This document shows, in pieces, positions 8,956-17,609 of a DNA stretch of 64,000 nucleotides. The translations under genes were made by a program, and so were the position numbers. The stretch spans positions 1,328,869-1,392,868 of the forward strand of contig NZ_DS022299.1 in assembly GCF_000153825.1 (NCBI RefSeq), given 5' to 3'. The notes beneath the pieces were generated by a model. That model searched no databases, was not told the origin of the DNA, and worked only from the letters and a program-made list of their open reading frames with translations. Each line of letters opens with the position of its first letter. Position 1 is the first letter of the stretch. The DNA is from Synechococcus sp. RS9916 (GTDB lineage: Bacteria > Cyanobacteriota > Cyanobacteriia > PCC-6307 > Cyanobiaceae).

Positions 8956-10799
8956 CGCTCTGGCCGAGGCTCCCGCCAGTCAGCGCTGACACCCTGCTTC
9001 TGGAGCTCTCCTGCACGGGCTTCAAGGCGGCGGCGGTCGACGCGCCAGAGCCTGTAGATGCCATGGCGGGCCAGCTCCTGGTGCTCGAGACCCTGCCAAT
9101 GGGACCGTTCGCTGGTGCGGTCATCGATCACCACCAGGGCCGTGGGCTTCTCCTCAACCGATGTGCCGCGAAAGCCACGGCGGTGATTCTCATGGCGAAA
9201 GCGATCGACCACGTTGACCAGAGCGCCCTTGGAGAGGCCTTCGTACACAACCACTTGATCGGTGTAGAAGTGCAAGGACGGCTTCATCGCTCCAACCATC
9301 GCCAAAGGTTCAGGGCCCTGACGTGCCCGTTCGCGCACGATCACGTCGGCCACCTGCCGCACCGGCAACTGCCGCACCCGGTCGCCCAGCAGCATCATCG
9401 GCACCAGAGCCACGAGCTGAAAGACCACAAGAGGACCTTGCATGGCCAACAACCGACCAGGCTGAGGACGCCACCAGAGCCAGGCCCCCAACACCACGGC
9501 CACGGTCATGCAAACCGCAGCTCTCAGCACAAAACCGCTGGCCAACAACTCCGCTGGCAGGGTCGGCATCTCAGGGTCATTAATCAATGGGACCCAGATC
9601 CCAGCGCCCCAGAAGCCCGATGCCAGCACGGCCGCCAGCAGCACCGACGCCAACCAGCAGGCACTCTGCGCCCTGCGGGATCGTGCTGTTGAGGGCAACA
9701 AGGCCAGAGCGATCAGAAGTCCGGCCGCCGGTGTGGCCGGCAACCAGTAACTGGGAAGCTTGGTAGCCGCCGATGTGAACAGCAGCAACACTGCCAGCAA
9801 CCAGCACCCCGCGAACAGCTGCAGGCTGTCCGGTGCCGCAGCGGGGGGCCTGCGGCGCCAGAGGTCTTGCACCAGCTGCGCAAGTCCCAGCAAAAGAAGG
9901 GGCGTGAACGGCAAGGCCGCCACCAACAGCACCGGCCCGAAGAACCACCAGGGCTGGAGGTGGCTGTTCACCACCGAGGTGAAGCGCTGAAAGTTGTGAT
10001 AGCCGAAGAAGCTGTCCCAAAAGGGTTGGCCCTCCACCAACAGCTCCAGGCCATACCAGGGAAGACTGATCAGGGCGGTGATCGTCAGACCTGGCAGAGG
10101 ACGAAGCTGGCACCAAAGACCTGCAAGGTTGCGGCGAGCCAGGCCAAACAGCAGCAAGGTGATGCCGCTCAGCACCACAGCCACGGGTCCCTTGGTGAGC
10201 ACCGCCAAACCCAGCACAACCCAGGCCAGCCACCAACGGCGACCACCGGTCGCATGGCAGCGCCACTGGCACAGCAAGCTGAGTGCGAGGGTTCCTGACA
10301 ACAGGCCATCACTGACTGCTGTGCGACTCCAGAGCAGCACCAAGGGCGAGAGCACAAACGCCAGAGCTGCGGCCACGGCCGTGCGTCGGGGATGGCCATC
10401 CCCGGGCTGCGGGAAACGCAACAGCGTGTCCCCGAGCATCAGCAGGGTGATCAGCGTGCCCAGCGCTGAGGGCAAACGGCCAGCCCAGGTGCCCAATGGA
10501 TCCCACTGCGCTTGAGCGGGGAGGGCATAGCCGAGGCCCATCACCCAATAGACGAGAGGCGGCTTATCGAAGCGAGGCAGTCCGTTCACGCGAGGCGTCA
10601 GCCAATCACCTGTGCGCGCCATGGCACGACCCGCCGCCGCAAACAACGGAGGGGTCTCATCCACCAGTCCGTTGCCCCCCAACTGCCAGAAGCAGATCGC
10701 CAGGCCAAGCGCCAGAAGGACCAGCAGACATCGCCGGCGCTGTTGCCGGCTCAGAGGCTGGGAGGTGACGGCGGCCACGGCCTCAGGAGTACTGCTCAT
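8949..10799 (-). CDS. Glycosyltransferase family 39/83 (ArnT-like) membrane protein
   Basis: Large polytopic membrane protein (616 residues) of the PMT/ArnT class, transferring sugars from polyprenyl-phosphate donors on the periplasmic side. Near the N-terminus it has LVDETPPLFAAAGRAMARTG and PRVNGLPRFDKPPLVYWVMG, matching the conserved acidic first loop of the family, then about 11-12 hydrophobic segments and a soluble C-terminal domain. The start at 10799 (MSSTPEAVAAV) is chosen because it overlaps the upstream glycosyltransferase stop by one base; the open frame extends further but without support. Confidence 0.87.
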   Translation of the reverse strand: MSSTPEAVAAVTSQPLSRQQRRRCLLVLLALGLAICFWQLGGNGLVDETPPLFAAAGRAMARTGDWLTPRVNGLPRFDKPPLVYWVMGLGYALPAQAQWDPLGTWAGRLPSALGTLITLLMLGDTLLRFPQPGDGHPRRTAVAAALAFVLSPLVLLWSRTAVSDGLLSGTLALSLLCQWRCHATGGRRWWLAWVVLGLAVLTKGPVAVVLSGITLLLFGLARRNLAGLWCQLRPLPGLTITALISLPWYGLELLVEGQPFWDSFFGYHNFQRFTSVVNSHLQPWWFFGPVLLVAALPFTPLLLLGLAQLVQDLWRRRPPAAAPDSLQLFAGCWLLAVLLLFTSAATKLPSYWLPATPAAGLLIALALLPSTARSRRAQSACWLASVLLAAVLASGFWGAGIWVPLINDPEMPTLPAELLASGFVLRAAVCMTVAVVLGAWLWWRPQPGRLLAMQGPLVVFQLVALVPMMLLGDRVRQLPVRQVADVIVRERARQGPEPLAMVGAMKPSLHFYTDQVVVYEGLSKGALVNVVDRFRHENHRRGFRGTSVEEKPTALVVIDDRTSERSHWQGLEHQELARHGIYRLWRVDRRRLEARAGELQKQGVSADWREPRPERY

Positions 10800-11917
10800 C
10801 AGGCGATGCTGCCATCTCTCGCCACCAGACCGTCTCGAATCCAAGCCTCCACCCGTTGGGCAAACACCTCCTGGCTGGCGTTGGCTTCCACCCACGCCCT
10901 GCAGTGCCGTCGTTCCAAAGAGGCCACCTCAACGGTGGCGCCTCTGAGTGCATCCACATCGTCCGGAGTCACCAGCAGCCCGGTTCGCCCGTGCTGCACA
11001 AGCTCCCCGGGGCCGCCGCGGTTGTAAGCCACCACCGGAACACCACAGGCCAGAGCTTCCACCACGACATTGCCGTAGGCCTCATTCCATTTGGGGGTGT
11101 TGATCAGGGCCCTGCACTGACCCAGCTGCTGCTGCAGCGCCTTGGTGGGCAGAAAACCACGCCATTCGATCGTGCCCGCAGGCACCCCGGCCTCGACCCG
11201 CTGGGCGTAGTCCTCATCTTCACGCACCCCCCACACCAACAGGGTTTCCCCCAAGGCAGCCGCCACGGCAGCGGCATCTTCCAACCCCTTCTCTGGGGCC
11301 ACCCGTCCGGCCCAGCCGAGGGGGCCATCGGCCCTGGCCTGGAAGCTGTAAGCCCCGAGGTCGAAGCCATTACCCACCAACCGAGCCGGGGCGGGAAGAG
11401 CGAAATCATTGGCCTGCGCTTGGGTGTGAAACGCCAAGCGCCGCTGGTCCCAGCGGGCCAGGTCAGCAATCTGCTGATCCATCACCTGGGCCACGGACAC
11501 CATGCTCACCAAGTGAAAGAGGGGCTGCTGAACCCGCGGCGTCAGCCAGAGGGGCAGCCAATCATAGGAGAAGTTGAGCACCGCATCGGCCTCCCCAGCC
11601 AAGGCCAGCGCCCTGTCCCAAAGCCGCGGCAGCAGGCCATCGGCAGGAATGGTCACCGGCGCTTGATGCTCGGCGTGCTGCCAACTGGGTTGATCCACAC
11701 CACCCACGGTCTCCAGATGCAGGGATGGCGACGGCTGAGGAGAGCGCGAGCCTTCCGGCGCCACCAGGGTGAGTTGATGACCACGACCCAACAAGCCACG
11801 CACCAGGGAGGCCAGGGTCAGTTCAACGCCACCACCTCGGCCGCTGCCCAACGCACCGATCGGGGTGCTCACCAGCACCAAATGCAGCGGTTCGCAATCC
11901 ATCAAGCCCTCCTTCAT
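10799..11917 (-). CDS. Glycosyltransferase family 4
   Basis: Cytoplasmic GT-B fold glycosyltransferase (372 residues). The N-terminal part has the glycine-rich GGGVELTLASLVRGLLGRGH loop; the C-terminal donor-binding half contains GRVAPEKGLEDA, NTPKWNEAYGNVVVEALACG and PVVAYNRGGPGELV, the E-x7-E motif of the family. Sugar and acceptor are unknown. Start 11917 overlaps the upstream transporter stop; an internal ATG five codons later is possible. It probably forms one transcription unit with the ArnT-like and DMT genes. Confidence 0.88.
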   Translation of the reverse strand: MKEGLMDCEPLHLVLVSTPIGALGSGRGGGVELTLASLVRGLLGRGHQLTLVAPEGSRSPQPSPSLHLETVGGVDQPSWQHAEHQAPVTIPADGLLPRLWDRALALAGEADAVLNFSYDWLPLWLTPRVQQPLFHLVSMVSVAQVMDQQIADLARWDQRRLAFHTQAQANDFALPAPARLVGNGFDLGAYSFQARADGPLGWAGRVAPEKGLEDAAAVAAALGETLLVWGVREDEDYAQRVEAGVPAGTIEWRGFLPTKALQQQLGQCRALINTPKWNEAYGNVVVEALACGVPVVAYNRGGPGELVQHGRTGLLVTPDDVDALRGATVEVASLERRHCRAWVEANASQEVFAQRVEAWIRDGLVARDGSIA

Positions 11918-12873
11918 CCTCCGGACCCCTCCGCAGCATCGAGCACCACGACCGGGTCAGGTTCCCACCAGCGACGTCGCTGACTGACCAACACCACAGA
12001 CAACAGCACCAGCACCACCCCCACCCACTGGAGGGGTTCCAGACGTTCCTGCAACCACAGCCCTCCAGAGGCCAGCGCAAATACTGGTGTGAGGAAGCCC
12101 AGGGTGGAGAACGCCGTCAACTCCTGGCGATTGGCGAACCAAAAAAACAGGCCATAGGCAAGGGCGCTGCCCAGCAGGCTGGCGTAGGCCATCAGCACCC
12201 ACTGCGAAGGCCCCCAAGGCGGCACGAGGGCATAGGCCGGATCCAAGCCATGCCAAAGCAGCAACGGCAGACCCCCGAGAAGCATGTGCCATCCCGTCAC
12301 GGTGACGGGATGGCTGGCGCTGCAGGCGTAGCGACTGAACACCGTGCCCAAAGCCATGGCCACCGCCGCAGCCAGCATCCATGCGGTGCCCCCTTCCCAG
12401 AGACCGGAGAGCGACACCGCATCACCAAACAGCCACCAATGGCGCAGCAAATCCGGGGGCACCCCCAGGCACACGATGCCCGCGAGCCCCAGCACCAAGC
12501 CAAACCAGCCGACGGGATTGATCGCCTCGGCGAACAGGCTGCGGGCGAGGAGCGCCACCATCAGCGGCTGGGAATCGATCAACACCGAACCGAGACCAGC
12601 ACCGGTCTCCTGCAACCCCCTGGCCAGACAGAACTGAAACAGGGTGGCGTCGACCAGGGTGAACACCACAAACCAGAGACGGTCCTGCGGAGCGATCCGC
12701 CAGGACGCACCCAGAGCCGGGAGGGCCAGAAGGAGCACCAGCCCAGCCGGCAGCAGTCGCAGCGCTGCCACCAACTCCGGCCCACCCGTGGCCAACAGAG
12801 GGGCCATCGCTGCCATCGCCGTTCCCCACAACGCAAAGGGCAGCACCATCAGCAGCCCGAGGCGGATCGACAC
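11914..12873 (-). CDS. EamA/DMT-family transporter
   Basis: A 319-residue membrane protein with about ten hydrophobic segments in two similar halves, as in drug/metabolite exporters. The N-terminus MSIRLGLLMVLPFALWGTAM and the internal EAINPVGWFGLVLGLAGIVCLG fit EamA domains. The substrate is unknown. It is the first gene of the minus-strand run with two glycosyltransferases and is divergent from sppA with a 56-bp gap. Confidence 0.87.
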   Translation of the reverse strand: MSIRLGLLMVLPFALWGTAMAAMAPLLATGGPELVAALRLLPAGLVLLLALPALGASWRIAPQDRLWFVVFTLVDATLFQFCLARGLQETGAGLGSVLIDSQPLMVALLARSLFAEAINPVGWFGLVLGLAGIVCLGVPPDLLRHWWLFGDAVSLSGLWEGGTAWMLAAAVAMALGTVFSRYACSASHPVTVTGWHMLLGGLPLLLWHGLDPAYALVPPWGPSQWVLMAYASLLGSALAYGLFFWFANRQELTAFSTLGFLTPVFALASGGLWLQERLEPLQWVGVVLVLLSVVLVSQRRRWWEPDPVVVLDAAEGSGG

Positions 12874-12929
12874 GATGACTTCAGTTCACAGGCTCCTTTT
12901 TAAGATCCAAAGCATTACGACTGCCCCCC

Positions 12930-13739
12930 ATGGTTTGGCCCTGGCGCCGCAAATCCCGTCGACGCATGGCACGCATTGCCATCGAGGGGGCGATTGCGTC
13001 GGGGACCCGCAAGCGGGTGTTGAAGGCTCTGCGCGAAGTGGAGCAGCGGGAATTTCCTGCCCTGTTGCTGCGCATCGACAGCCCCGGCGGCACCGTGGGT
13101 GACAGTCAGGAAATCCACGCAGCCCTGCTGCGCCTGCGGGAGAAGGGCTGCCATGTGGTGGCCAGCTTCGGCAATATCTCCGCCTCCGGTGGGGTCTACA
13201 TCGGGGTCGCGGCCGAAAAGATCGTGTCGAACCCGGGCTGCATCACCGGCTCGATCGGCGTGATCTTGCGGGGAAACAACCTCTCCAAACTGCTGGAGCG
13301 GGTTGGGATTCGCTTTGAAACCGTCAAGAGCGGTGCCTACAAAGACATCCTGTCCCCCGACCGGGCCCTCAGTGCAGACGAGAGGGAACTGCTGCAGGCC
13401 CTGATCGACAGCAGCTACGCCCAGTTCGTGGATGCCGTGGCCGAAGGCCGTGGACTGAGCCCGGACACGGTGCGCAAGTTTGCCGATGGCAGGGTGTTCA
13501 GCGGTGCCCAGGGCAAAGAGCTGGGTCTGGTGGACGAACTGGGCGACGAAGAACGGGCCCGCGCCCTCGCGGCCGAACTGGCAGACCTGGATGAGGACTG
13601 CAAACCGATCACCCTCGGCAAACCCAAGAAAAAATTGCTGGCCAGCCTGCCGGGTAGTTCCGTTGTCGCGCGCCTGGCGGAGATGCTGGAGACCGAGCTA
13701 TCCCATAGCGGCCAGGCACTCTGGCTGTATCGCCCATGA
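12930..13739 (+). CDS. sppA: Signal peptide peptidase SppA, short form (S49)
   Basis: Serine protease of family S49 that degrades cleaved signal peptides. The 269-residue length is that of the short SppA forms. It shows LLLRIDSPGGTVGDSQEI, the nucleophile region FGNISASGGVYIGVAAEKI, and the general-base lysine in KSGAYKDILSPDR. The basic N-terminus MVWPWRRKSRRRMARIAIEG has no strong signal anchor. The stop overlaps the aroH start by 4 bp. Confidence 0.9.
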   Translation: MVWPWRRKSRRRMARIAIEGAIASGTRKRVLKALREVEQREFPALLLRIDSPGGTVGDSQEIHAALLRLREKGCHVVASFGNISASGGVYIGVAAEKIVSNPGCITGSIGVILRGNNLSKLLERVGIRFETVKSGAYKDILSPDRALSADERELLQALIDSSYAQFVDAVAEGRGLSPDTVRKFADGRVFSGAQGKELGLVDELGDEERARALAAELADLDEDCKPITLGKPKKKLLASLPGSSVVARLAEMLETELSHSGQALWLYRP

Positions 13740-14131
13740 CCCGTCCTTCCCTTGCCGACGGCCTGGCTCTTCGGGGCCTCAGGGGAGCAACCACCTGTGA
13801 CACCAACAGCGTGGACTCCATCGAGGCGGCCGTCGACGCCTTGGTCACCTGCCTGGTGGAGCGCAATGGCCTGCAAGCCGACCGGATTGTGTCCGTGACC
13901 TTCTCGGTCACCGCTGACCTGGATGCTTGTTTTCCGGCAGCCATCGCCCGCCGGCAACCGGGCTGGGATCAGGTGGCACTGCTCGATTGCCAGCAGATGG
14001 CGGTCCAGGGAGATCTGGCCCGCTGCATTCGGCTTCTGGCGCATGTCTGGCTACCAGCTGAGCAAAACCCTTGCCACGCCTACCTTGGCGAGGCAAGTCG
14101 CCTAAGACCAGACAGATCCGGTCACAACTGA
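13736..14131 (+). CDS. aroH: Monofunctional chorismate mutase, AroH class
   Basis: Converts chorismate to prephenate for Phe/Tyr synthesis. The 131-residue protein follows the trimeric B. subtilis AroH pattern: LRGLRGATTCDTNSVDSI at the N-terminus, SVTFSVTADLDACFPAAIAR in the middle, and CQQMAVQGDLARCIRLLAHV carrying the CIR arginine. By eye alignment the residue equivalent to Glu78 of the B. subtilis enzyme is Gln. It overlaps sppA by 4 bp, suggesting coexpression. Confidence 0.88.
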   Translation: MTRPSLADGLALRGLRGATTCDTNSVDSIEAAVDALVTCLVERNGLQADRIVSVTFSVTADLDACFPAAIARRQPGWDQVALLDCQQMAVQGDLARCIRLLAHVWLPAEQNPCHAYLGEASRLRPDRSGHN

Positions 14132-14233
14132 CAGATGGGAGGCCGGCTCAGACGCGTTCTCCAGCGGACTCTCTCCAACACAATCAGATCACGCCATTTG
14201 AGCGATGGCTGACGCCATCCACTTCTTTGATTC

Positions 14234-14839
14234 ATGACTGACAGCAACCCCATCGTTCCTGGAAGGCTTCTGCGCCGGATCGGCCTTGCAGGCGGGATCG
14301 CAACGGCCGGGCTTCTGGCAGCAGCCCCATTGCTGGACAGCATCCGCCCGGCTGCCGTGCAGGCCCAGGGCACCCCCTCCCTTCTGGAGTTCCGTTGGGA
14401 AAACAGCAAGGACTACAAGAAGCTGTATTACTTCCAAAGCAGCACGGTGCCAAGGGATCGGGCTGAATACTTCCTGATGCTCAAACCGAAGGACCGCAAG
14501 AGCGCGATCCTCAAGCTCAGCATCACGGTGCCCGAATACTTCAACGCCAAGATCAAGCCCAGCCGCGTCAGCCTCTGCAGGATGCAATTGGGCGGCATGT
14601 TGGCCCGCAGCCGCTGCAAAGAGACCTTGCCAGCCGTGATCGAGGTGAATGAGACCCAGACCGCCATTGAGGTTTTTCCCGAGGCACCGATTCCCACCGG
14701 CGGCACTTACGCGGTGGTGATGAAGATCTTCAACCCCAGCAACAGCGGCATGTTCCAGTTCAACGCCTTGGCGCAGGCACCTGGCGATGTCCCCGTGGCG
14801 GGCTACCTGGGCAGCTGGCTGATCGACATCGAACAGTAG
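14234..14839 (+). CDS. Exported DUF2808 protein
   Basis: A 201-residue protein with an N-terminal signal-like stretch (IGLAGGIATAGLLAAAPLLD, roughly residues 16-35) followed by a beta-rich domain found in cyanobacterial DUF2808 proteins, including KPSRVSLCRMQLGG and PEAPIPTGGTYAVVMKIFNP. The function is unknown; periplasmic location is inferred. It stands alone upstream of rpmH. Confidence 0.8.
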   Translation: MTDSNPIVPGRLLRRIGLAGGIATAGLLAAAPLLDSIRPAAVQAQGTPSLLEFRWENSKDYKKLYYFQSSTVPRDRAEYFLMLKPKDRKSAILKLSITVPEYFNAKIKPSRVSLCRMQLGGMLARSRCKETLPAVIEVNETQTAIEVFPEAPIPTGGTYAVVMKIFNPSNSGMFQFNALAQAPGDVPVAGYLGSWLIDIEQ

Positions 14840-14896
14840 GACCACCCAACTGATAAATTGGCGAATTGACGACAGGTCGGGCGCCGACAATCCATC

Positions 14897-15034
14897 ATGA
14901 CGAAACGAACCCTGGGTGGTACTAGCCGTAAGCGCAAGCGCGTTTCTGGTTTCCGTGTGCGCATGCGCAGCCACACCGGTCGTCGCGTGATCCGCACCCG
15001 TCGCAAGCGCGGCCGCGCACGCCTCTCAGCCTGA
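14897..15034 (+). CDS. rpmH: 50S ribosomal protein L34
   Basis: Very basic 45-residue protein starting [20 protein letters not shown] and ending [10 protein letters not shown], matching cyanobacterial L34. It sits directly upstream of rnpA, as in most bacteria, and begins the rpmH-rnpA-(PH)-yidC block. Confidence 0.96.
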   Translation: MTKRTLGGTSRKRKRVSGFRVRMRSHTGRRVIRTRRKRGRARLSA

Positions 15035-15064
15035 GCCTGAGTCCCCAACCACCAATCTCCTTCA

Positions 15065-15463
15065 ATGGTCCTGCCGGCACCAATGCGTCTGCGGGGCCAT
15101 CGTTGTTTTGATTGGTTGCATCGCAAAGGGCGACGACACCATGGGACGCACATGGTGCTGCGCATCGCCGACGCGAAACCCCAGTATTTGAGAGCCGAGG
15201 TCGCGGCAGCCGAGTCACATGCGCCTCAGTCACAACGGTGTCGCTGTGCTGTGGTGATCAGCGGCAAGGTCAGCAAGCGCTCGGTGGTGCGCAACAGGCT
15301 CCGCCGCCAGTTGCATGACCACTTGCGCTCGCGCCTGGAGGAGCCGACAACCCTTGACCACCATTGGCTTCTCCTCAGCCTGAAGCCTGGGGCCAGCGAG
15401 GCGGGGGCTCCATTGCTGGAAGAATGCGACAGATTGCTTAAGGACGCGGGATTGTTGTCATGA
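15065..15463 (+). CDS. rnpA: Ribonuclease P protein component
   Basis: Basic protein cofactor of RNase P (tRNA 5' processing), 132 residues. The signature RNA-binding motif is GKVSKRSVVRNRLRRQLHDH. The start may be at 15065 or at the methionine six codons later. It is followed with a 4-bp overlap by the PH-domain gene. Confidence 0.93.
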   Translation: MVLPAPMRLRGHRCFDWLHRKGRRHHGTHMVLRIADAKPQYLRAEVAAAESHAPQSQRCRCAVVISGKVSKRSVVRNRLRRQLHDHLRSRLEEPTTLDHHWLLLSLKPGASEAGAPLLEECDRLLKDAGLLS

Positions 15464-15870
15464 CCACCACCATGCAGGAAGACACCTTTTACGAAGGTGG
15501 GCCAGCCAAGGGCGATCTGATCTTCAATTTGCTGCTGGGACTGACGTTGATCGGCATTCCCTTTGCCGTCGGCGCCATCGTTCGGGCCCTTTGGCTGCGG
15601 TTCCAGATCACCAGCCGACGCATCTCCGTTAGCGGCGGCTGGATGGGAAAAGACCGCAGTCAGGTGGTGTACAGCCAGATTCGCGAGGTGCGCTGCGTGC
15701 CCCGCGGCTTCGGAGCCTGGGGAGACATGGTGCTGGTTCTCAGCGATGGTGCCCGTCTTGAGATGCGATCGGTGCCGAACTTCCGTGCTGCCGAGACCTA
15801 TATCCTCGAGCGGATCGAAGCCAAACGTGCATCCAGCACCGCGGTTGACACCAAAGGGTTTGCGGCCTGA
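15460..15870 (+). CDS. PH-domain (DUF304-like) membrane protein
   Basis: A 136-residue protein with a hydrophobic segment at about residues 20-45 (LIFNLLLGLTLIGIPFAVGA) and a bacterial PH-like domain with FQITSRRISVSGGW and a VVYSQIREVRCVPRG segment. This gene is a common neighbour of rnpA and yidC in cyanobacteria. The function is unknown; membrane-associated from sequence. Confidence 0.82.
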   Translation: MTTTMQEDTFYEGGPAKGDLIFNLLLGLTLIGIPFAVGAIVRALWLRFQITSRRISVSGGWMGKDRSQVVYSQIREVRCVPRGFGAWGDMVLVLSDGARLEMRSVPNFRAAETYILERIEAKRASSTAVDTKGFAA

Positions 15871-15939
15871 GCCCAGACCCCTACGACGCCCTGTTGCACA
15901 CTGGCAGGGCTTTTCTGCCCCCTCTTCAGGACCTCCATC

Positions 15940-17082
15940 GTGATCGGATACATCTCCGACAACCTGCTGATTCCAATCCTGGATTTCTTCTATGGATTGG
16001 TGCCGAGCTACGGCTTGGCGATCGTGGCGCTCACCGTTGTGATCCGCTTGGCGCTGTTCCCTCTCAGCGCCGGTTCGATCCGTAGTGCGCGCCGGATGCG
16101 CATCGCTCAACCCGTGATGCAGAAGCGGCAGGCGGAGATCAAGTCGCGGTTCGCCAACAACCCCCAGAAACAGCAGGAAGAGCTGCAAAAGCTGATGAAG
16201 GAGTTCGGCAGCCCCTTGGCGGGTTGTCTGCCCCTGTTGGTGCAGATGCCGATCCTGTTCGCCCTGTTCGCAACCCTGCGGGGATCACCGTTCGCGGACG
16301 TGCCCTACACGCTCAACATGAAGGTGCTGCCCGCTGAGCAGATCGCCGCGGTTGAGCCCAAGCCGTTCAACAGTGCAAGCCATTCCATCTTCATCACCGA
16401 AACCAACCATGTTCCGGTGATCGCCAGCCTTCCCGGCGGCACCAAACTCGGTGCAGGGGAGAGCGCCAAAATCCAGCTCCAGACCAAGAGTGGTGAAGCC
16501 TTCAGCCAGGTTCTGACCAGCGTTGACGACGGTCAGAAATTCATGCCGAACTGGACGGTGACCAAGGGTGACGATGTCGTGTCCGTCGCCGAAGACGGCA
16601 CGATCACAGCCATTGCACCGGGTGATGCCACGGTTGAAGGCAAGATCCCTGGCCTCGCGGCCCGCAGTGGCTTCCTGTTCATCAAAGCCCTGGGTCAGGT
16701 GGGCTTCTACAGCGATGGAGCCATCAACTGGGATATCGCGATCCTGGTGGGTGCATTCGGCGTAAGCCTGTTTGCGTCCCAGCTGCTGTCCGGCATGGGA
16801 ATGCCGGCCAACCCTCAGCAGGCCACCGCCAACAAGATCACCCCCGTGATGATCACCGGCATGTTCCTGTTCTTCCCTTTGCCGGCGGGCGTTCTGCTCT
16901 ACATGGTGATCGCCAATATTTTCCAGGCTGGACAGACCTTCCTGCTCACCCGGGAAGCCCTGCCCGACAACCTCCAGGCGATTCTGAATGACCAGATGAA
17001 GCAGCAGGCGACGGCAACAGCTGGCACCGGTGCTCAGGGCGGATCCCGACTGCCCTTCGAACCCCGAGGCGGCAACAAGTGA
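15940..17082 (+). CDS. yidC: Membrane protein insertase YidC/Oxa1/Alb3
   Basis: Inserts proteins into plasma and thylakoid membranes. The 380-residue protein has the hydrophobic core [20 protein letters not shown], the basic loop with [20 protein letters not shown], the [16 protein letters not shown] segment and C-terminal transmembrane segments around 270-345. A soluble loop of about 130 residues (100-230) with beta-like repeats sits between segments, a feature of cyanobacterial forms. The stop overlaps the DUF177 gene by 4 bp. Confidence 0.94.
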   Translation: MIGYISDNLLIPILDFFYGLVPSYGLAIVALTVVIRLALFPLSAGSIRSARRMRIAQPVMQKRQAEIKSRFANNPQKQQEELQKLMKEFGSPLAGCLPLLVQMPILFALFATLRGSPFADVPYTLNMKVLPAEQIAAVEPKPFNSASHSIFITETNHVPVIASLPGGTKLGAGESAKIQLQTKSGEAFSQVLTSVDDGQKFMPNWTVTKGDDVVSVAEDGTITAIAPGDATVEGKIPGLAARSGFLFIKALGQVGFYSDGAINWDIAILVGAFGVSLFASQLLSGMGMPANPQQATANKITPVMITGMFLFFPLPAGVLLYMVIANIFQAGQTFLLTREALPDNLQAILNDQMKQQATATAGTGAQGGSRLPFEPRGGNK

Positions 17083-17609
17083 TCCCTGGGCTTGAGCCCG
17101 TTCCGCTGCGTGACCTCCAGGCTCTTGGTGCGCCAAGGGTCTGGGAGGTGGAGGGCATGCTCGAGGATCTCGAATCGCTCACCCCGGTGCGCGGCGAGCT
17201 TCAGGCAGAACACCGTGGCAACGTGCTCGAGGTGAGCGGAGAGCTGCAAACGATCGTCAGCCTCTGCTGCGACCGCTGCCTGGGCCAGTTCAATCAGAGC
17301 CTCAAGGTGAAAACAGAGGAACTGATCTGGTTGGGAGATGACCAATCCAGCGACGCCATGGCGGAAGCCGGCTTCGATCCCGACAGCCCCGATGGTCTGA
17401 TCGAAAGCATGGATCCACGCAGCAGCTTCGAACCCGAGCGCTGGGCCTTCGAACACTTGAGCCTGCAGCGTTCTGTGGTCAATCGTTGCGGCAACGACTG
17501 CCCTGGTCCTCCCCAGCCCGAGAACACAGGCGCAGCCATGCCAAGCGCGCCGATCGATCCCCGTTGGCAGGCCCTTCAGCAGCTGCGGGAGAGCAGCAAC
17601 AATGCTTGA
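17079..17609 (+). CDS. DUF177 (YceD) family protein
   Basis: A 176-residue YceD-like protein, a family linked to 23S rRNA metabolism in bacteria and plants. The central [13 protein letters not shown] with its CxxC motif, preceded by [11 protein letters not shown], is diagnostic. A second Cys-containing segment NRCGNDCPG lies near the C-terminus, as in plant-type members. It overlaps both yidC and the AAA ATPase gene, so the three are probably cotranscribed. Confidence 0.82.
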   Translation: MIPGLEPVPLRDLQALGAPRVWEVEGMLEDLESLTPVRGELQAEHRGNVLEVSGELQTIVSLCCDRCLGQFNQSLKVKTEELIWLGDDQSSDAMAEAGFDPDSPDGLIESMDPRSSFEPERWAFEHLSLQRSVVNRCGNDCPGPPQPENTGAAMPSAPIDPRWQALQQLRESSNNA

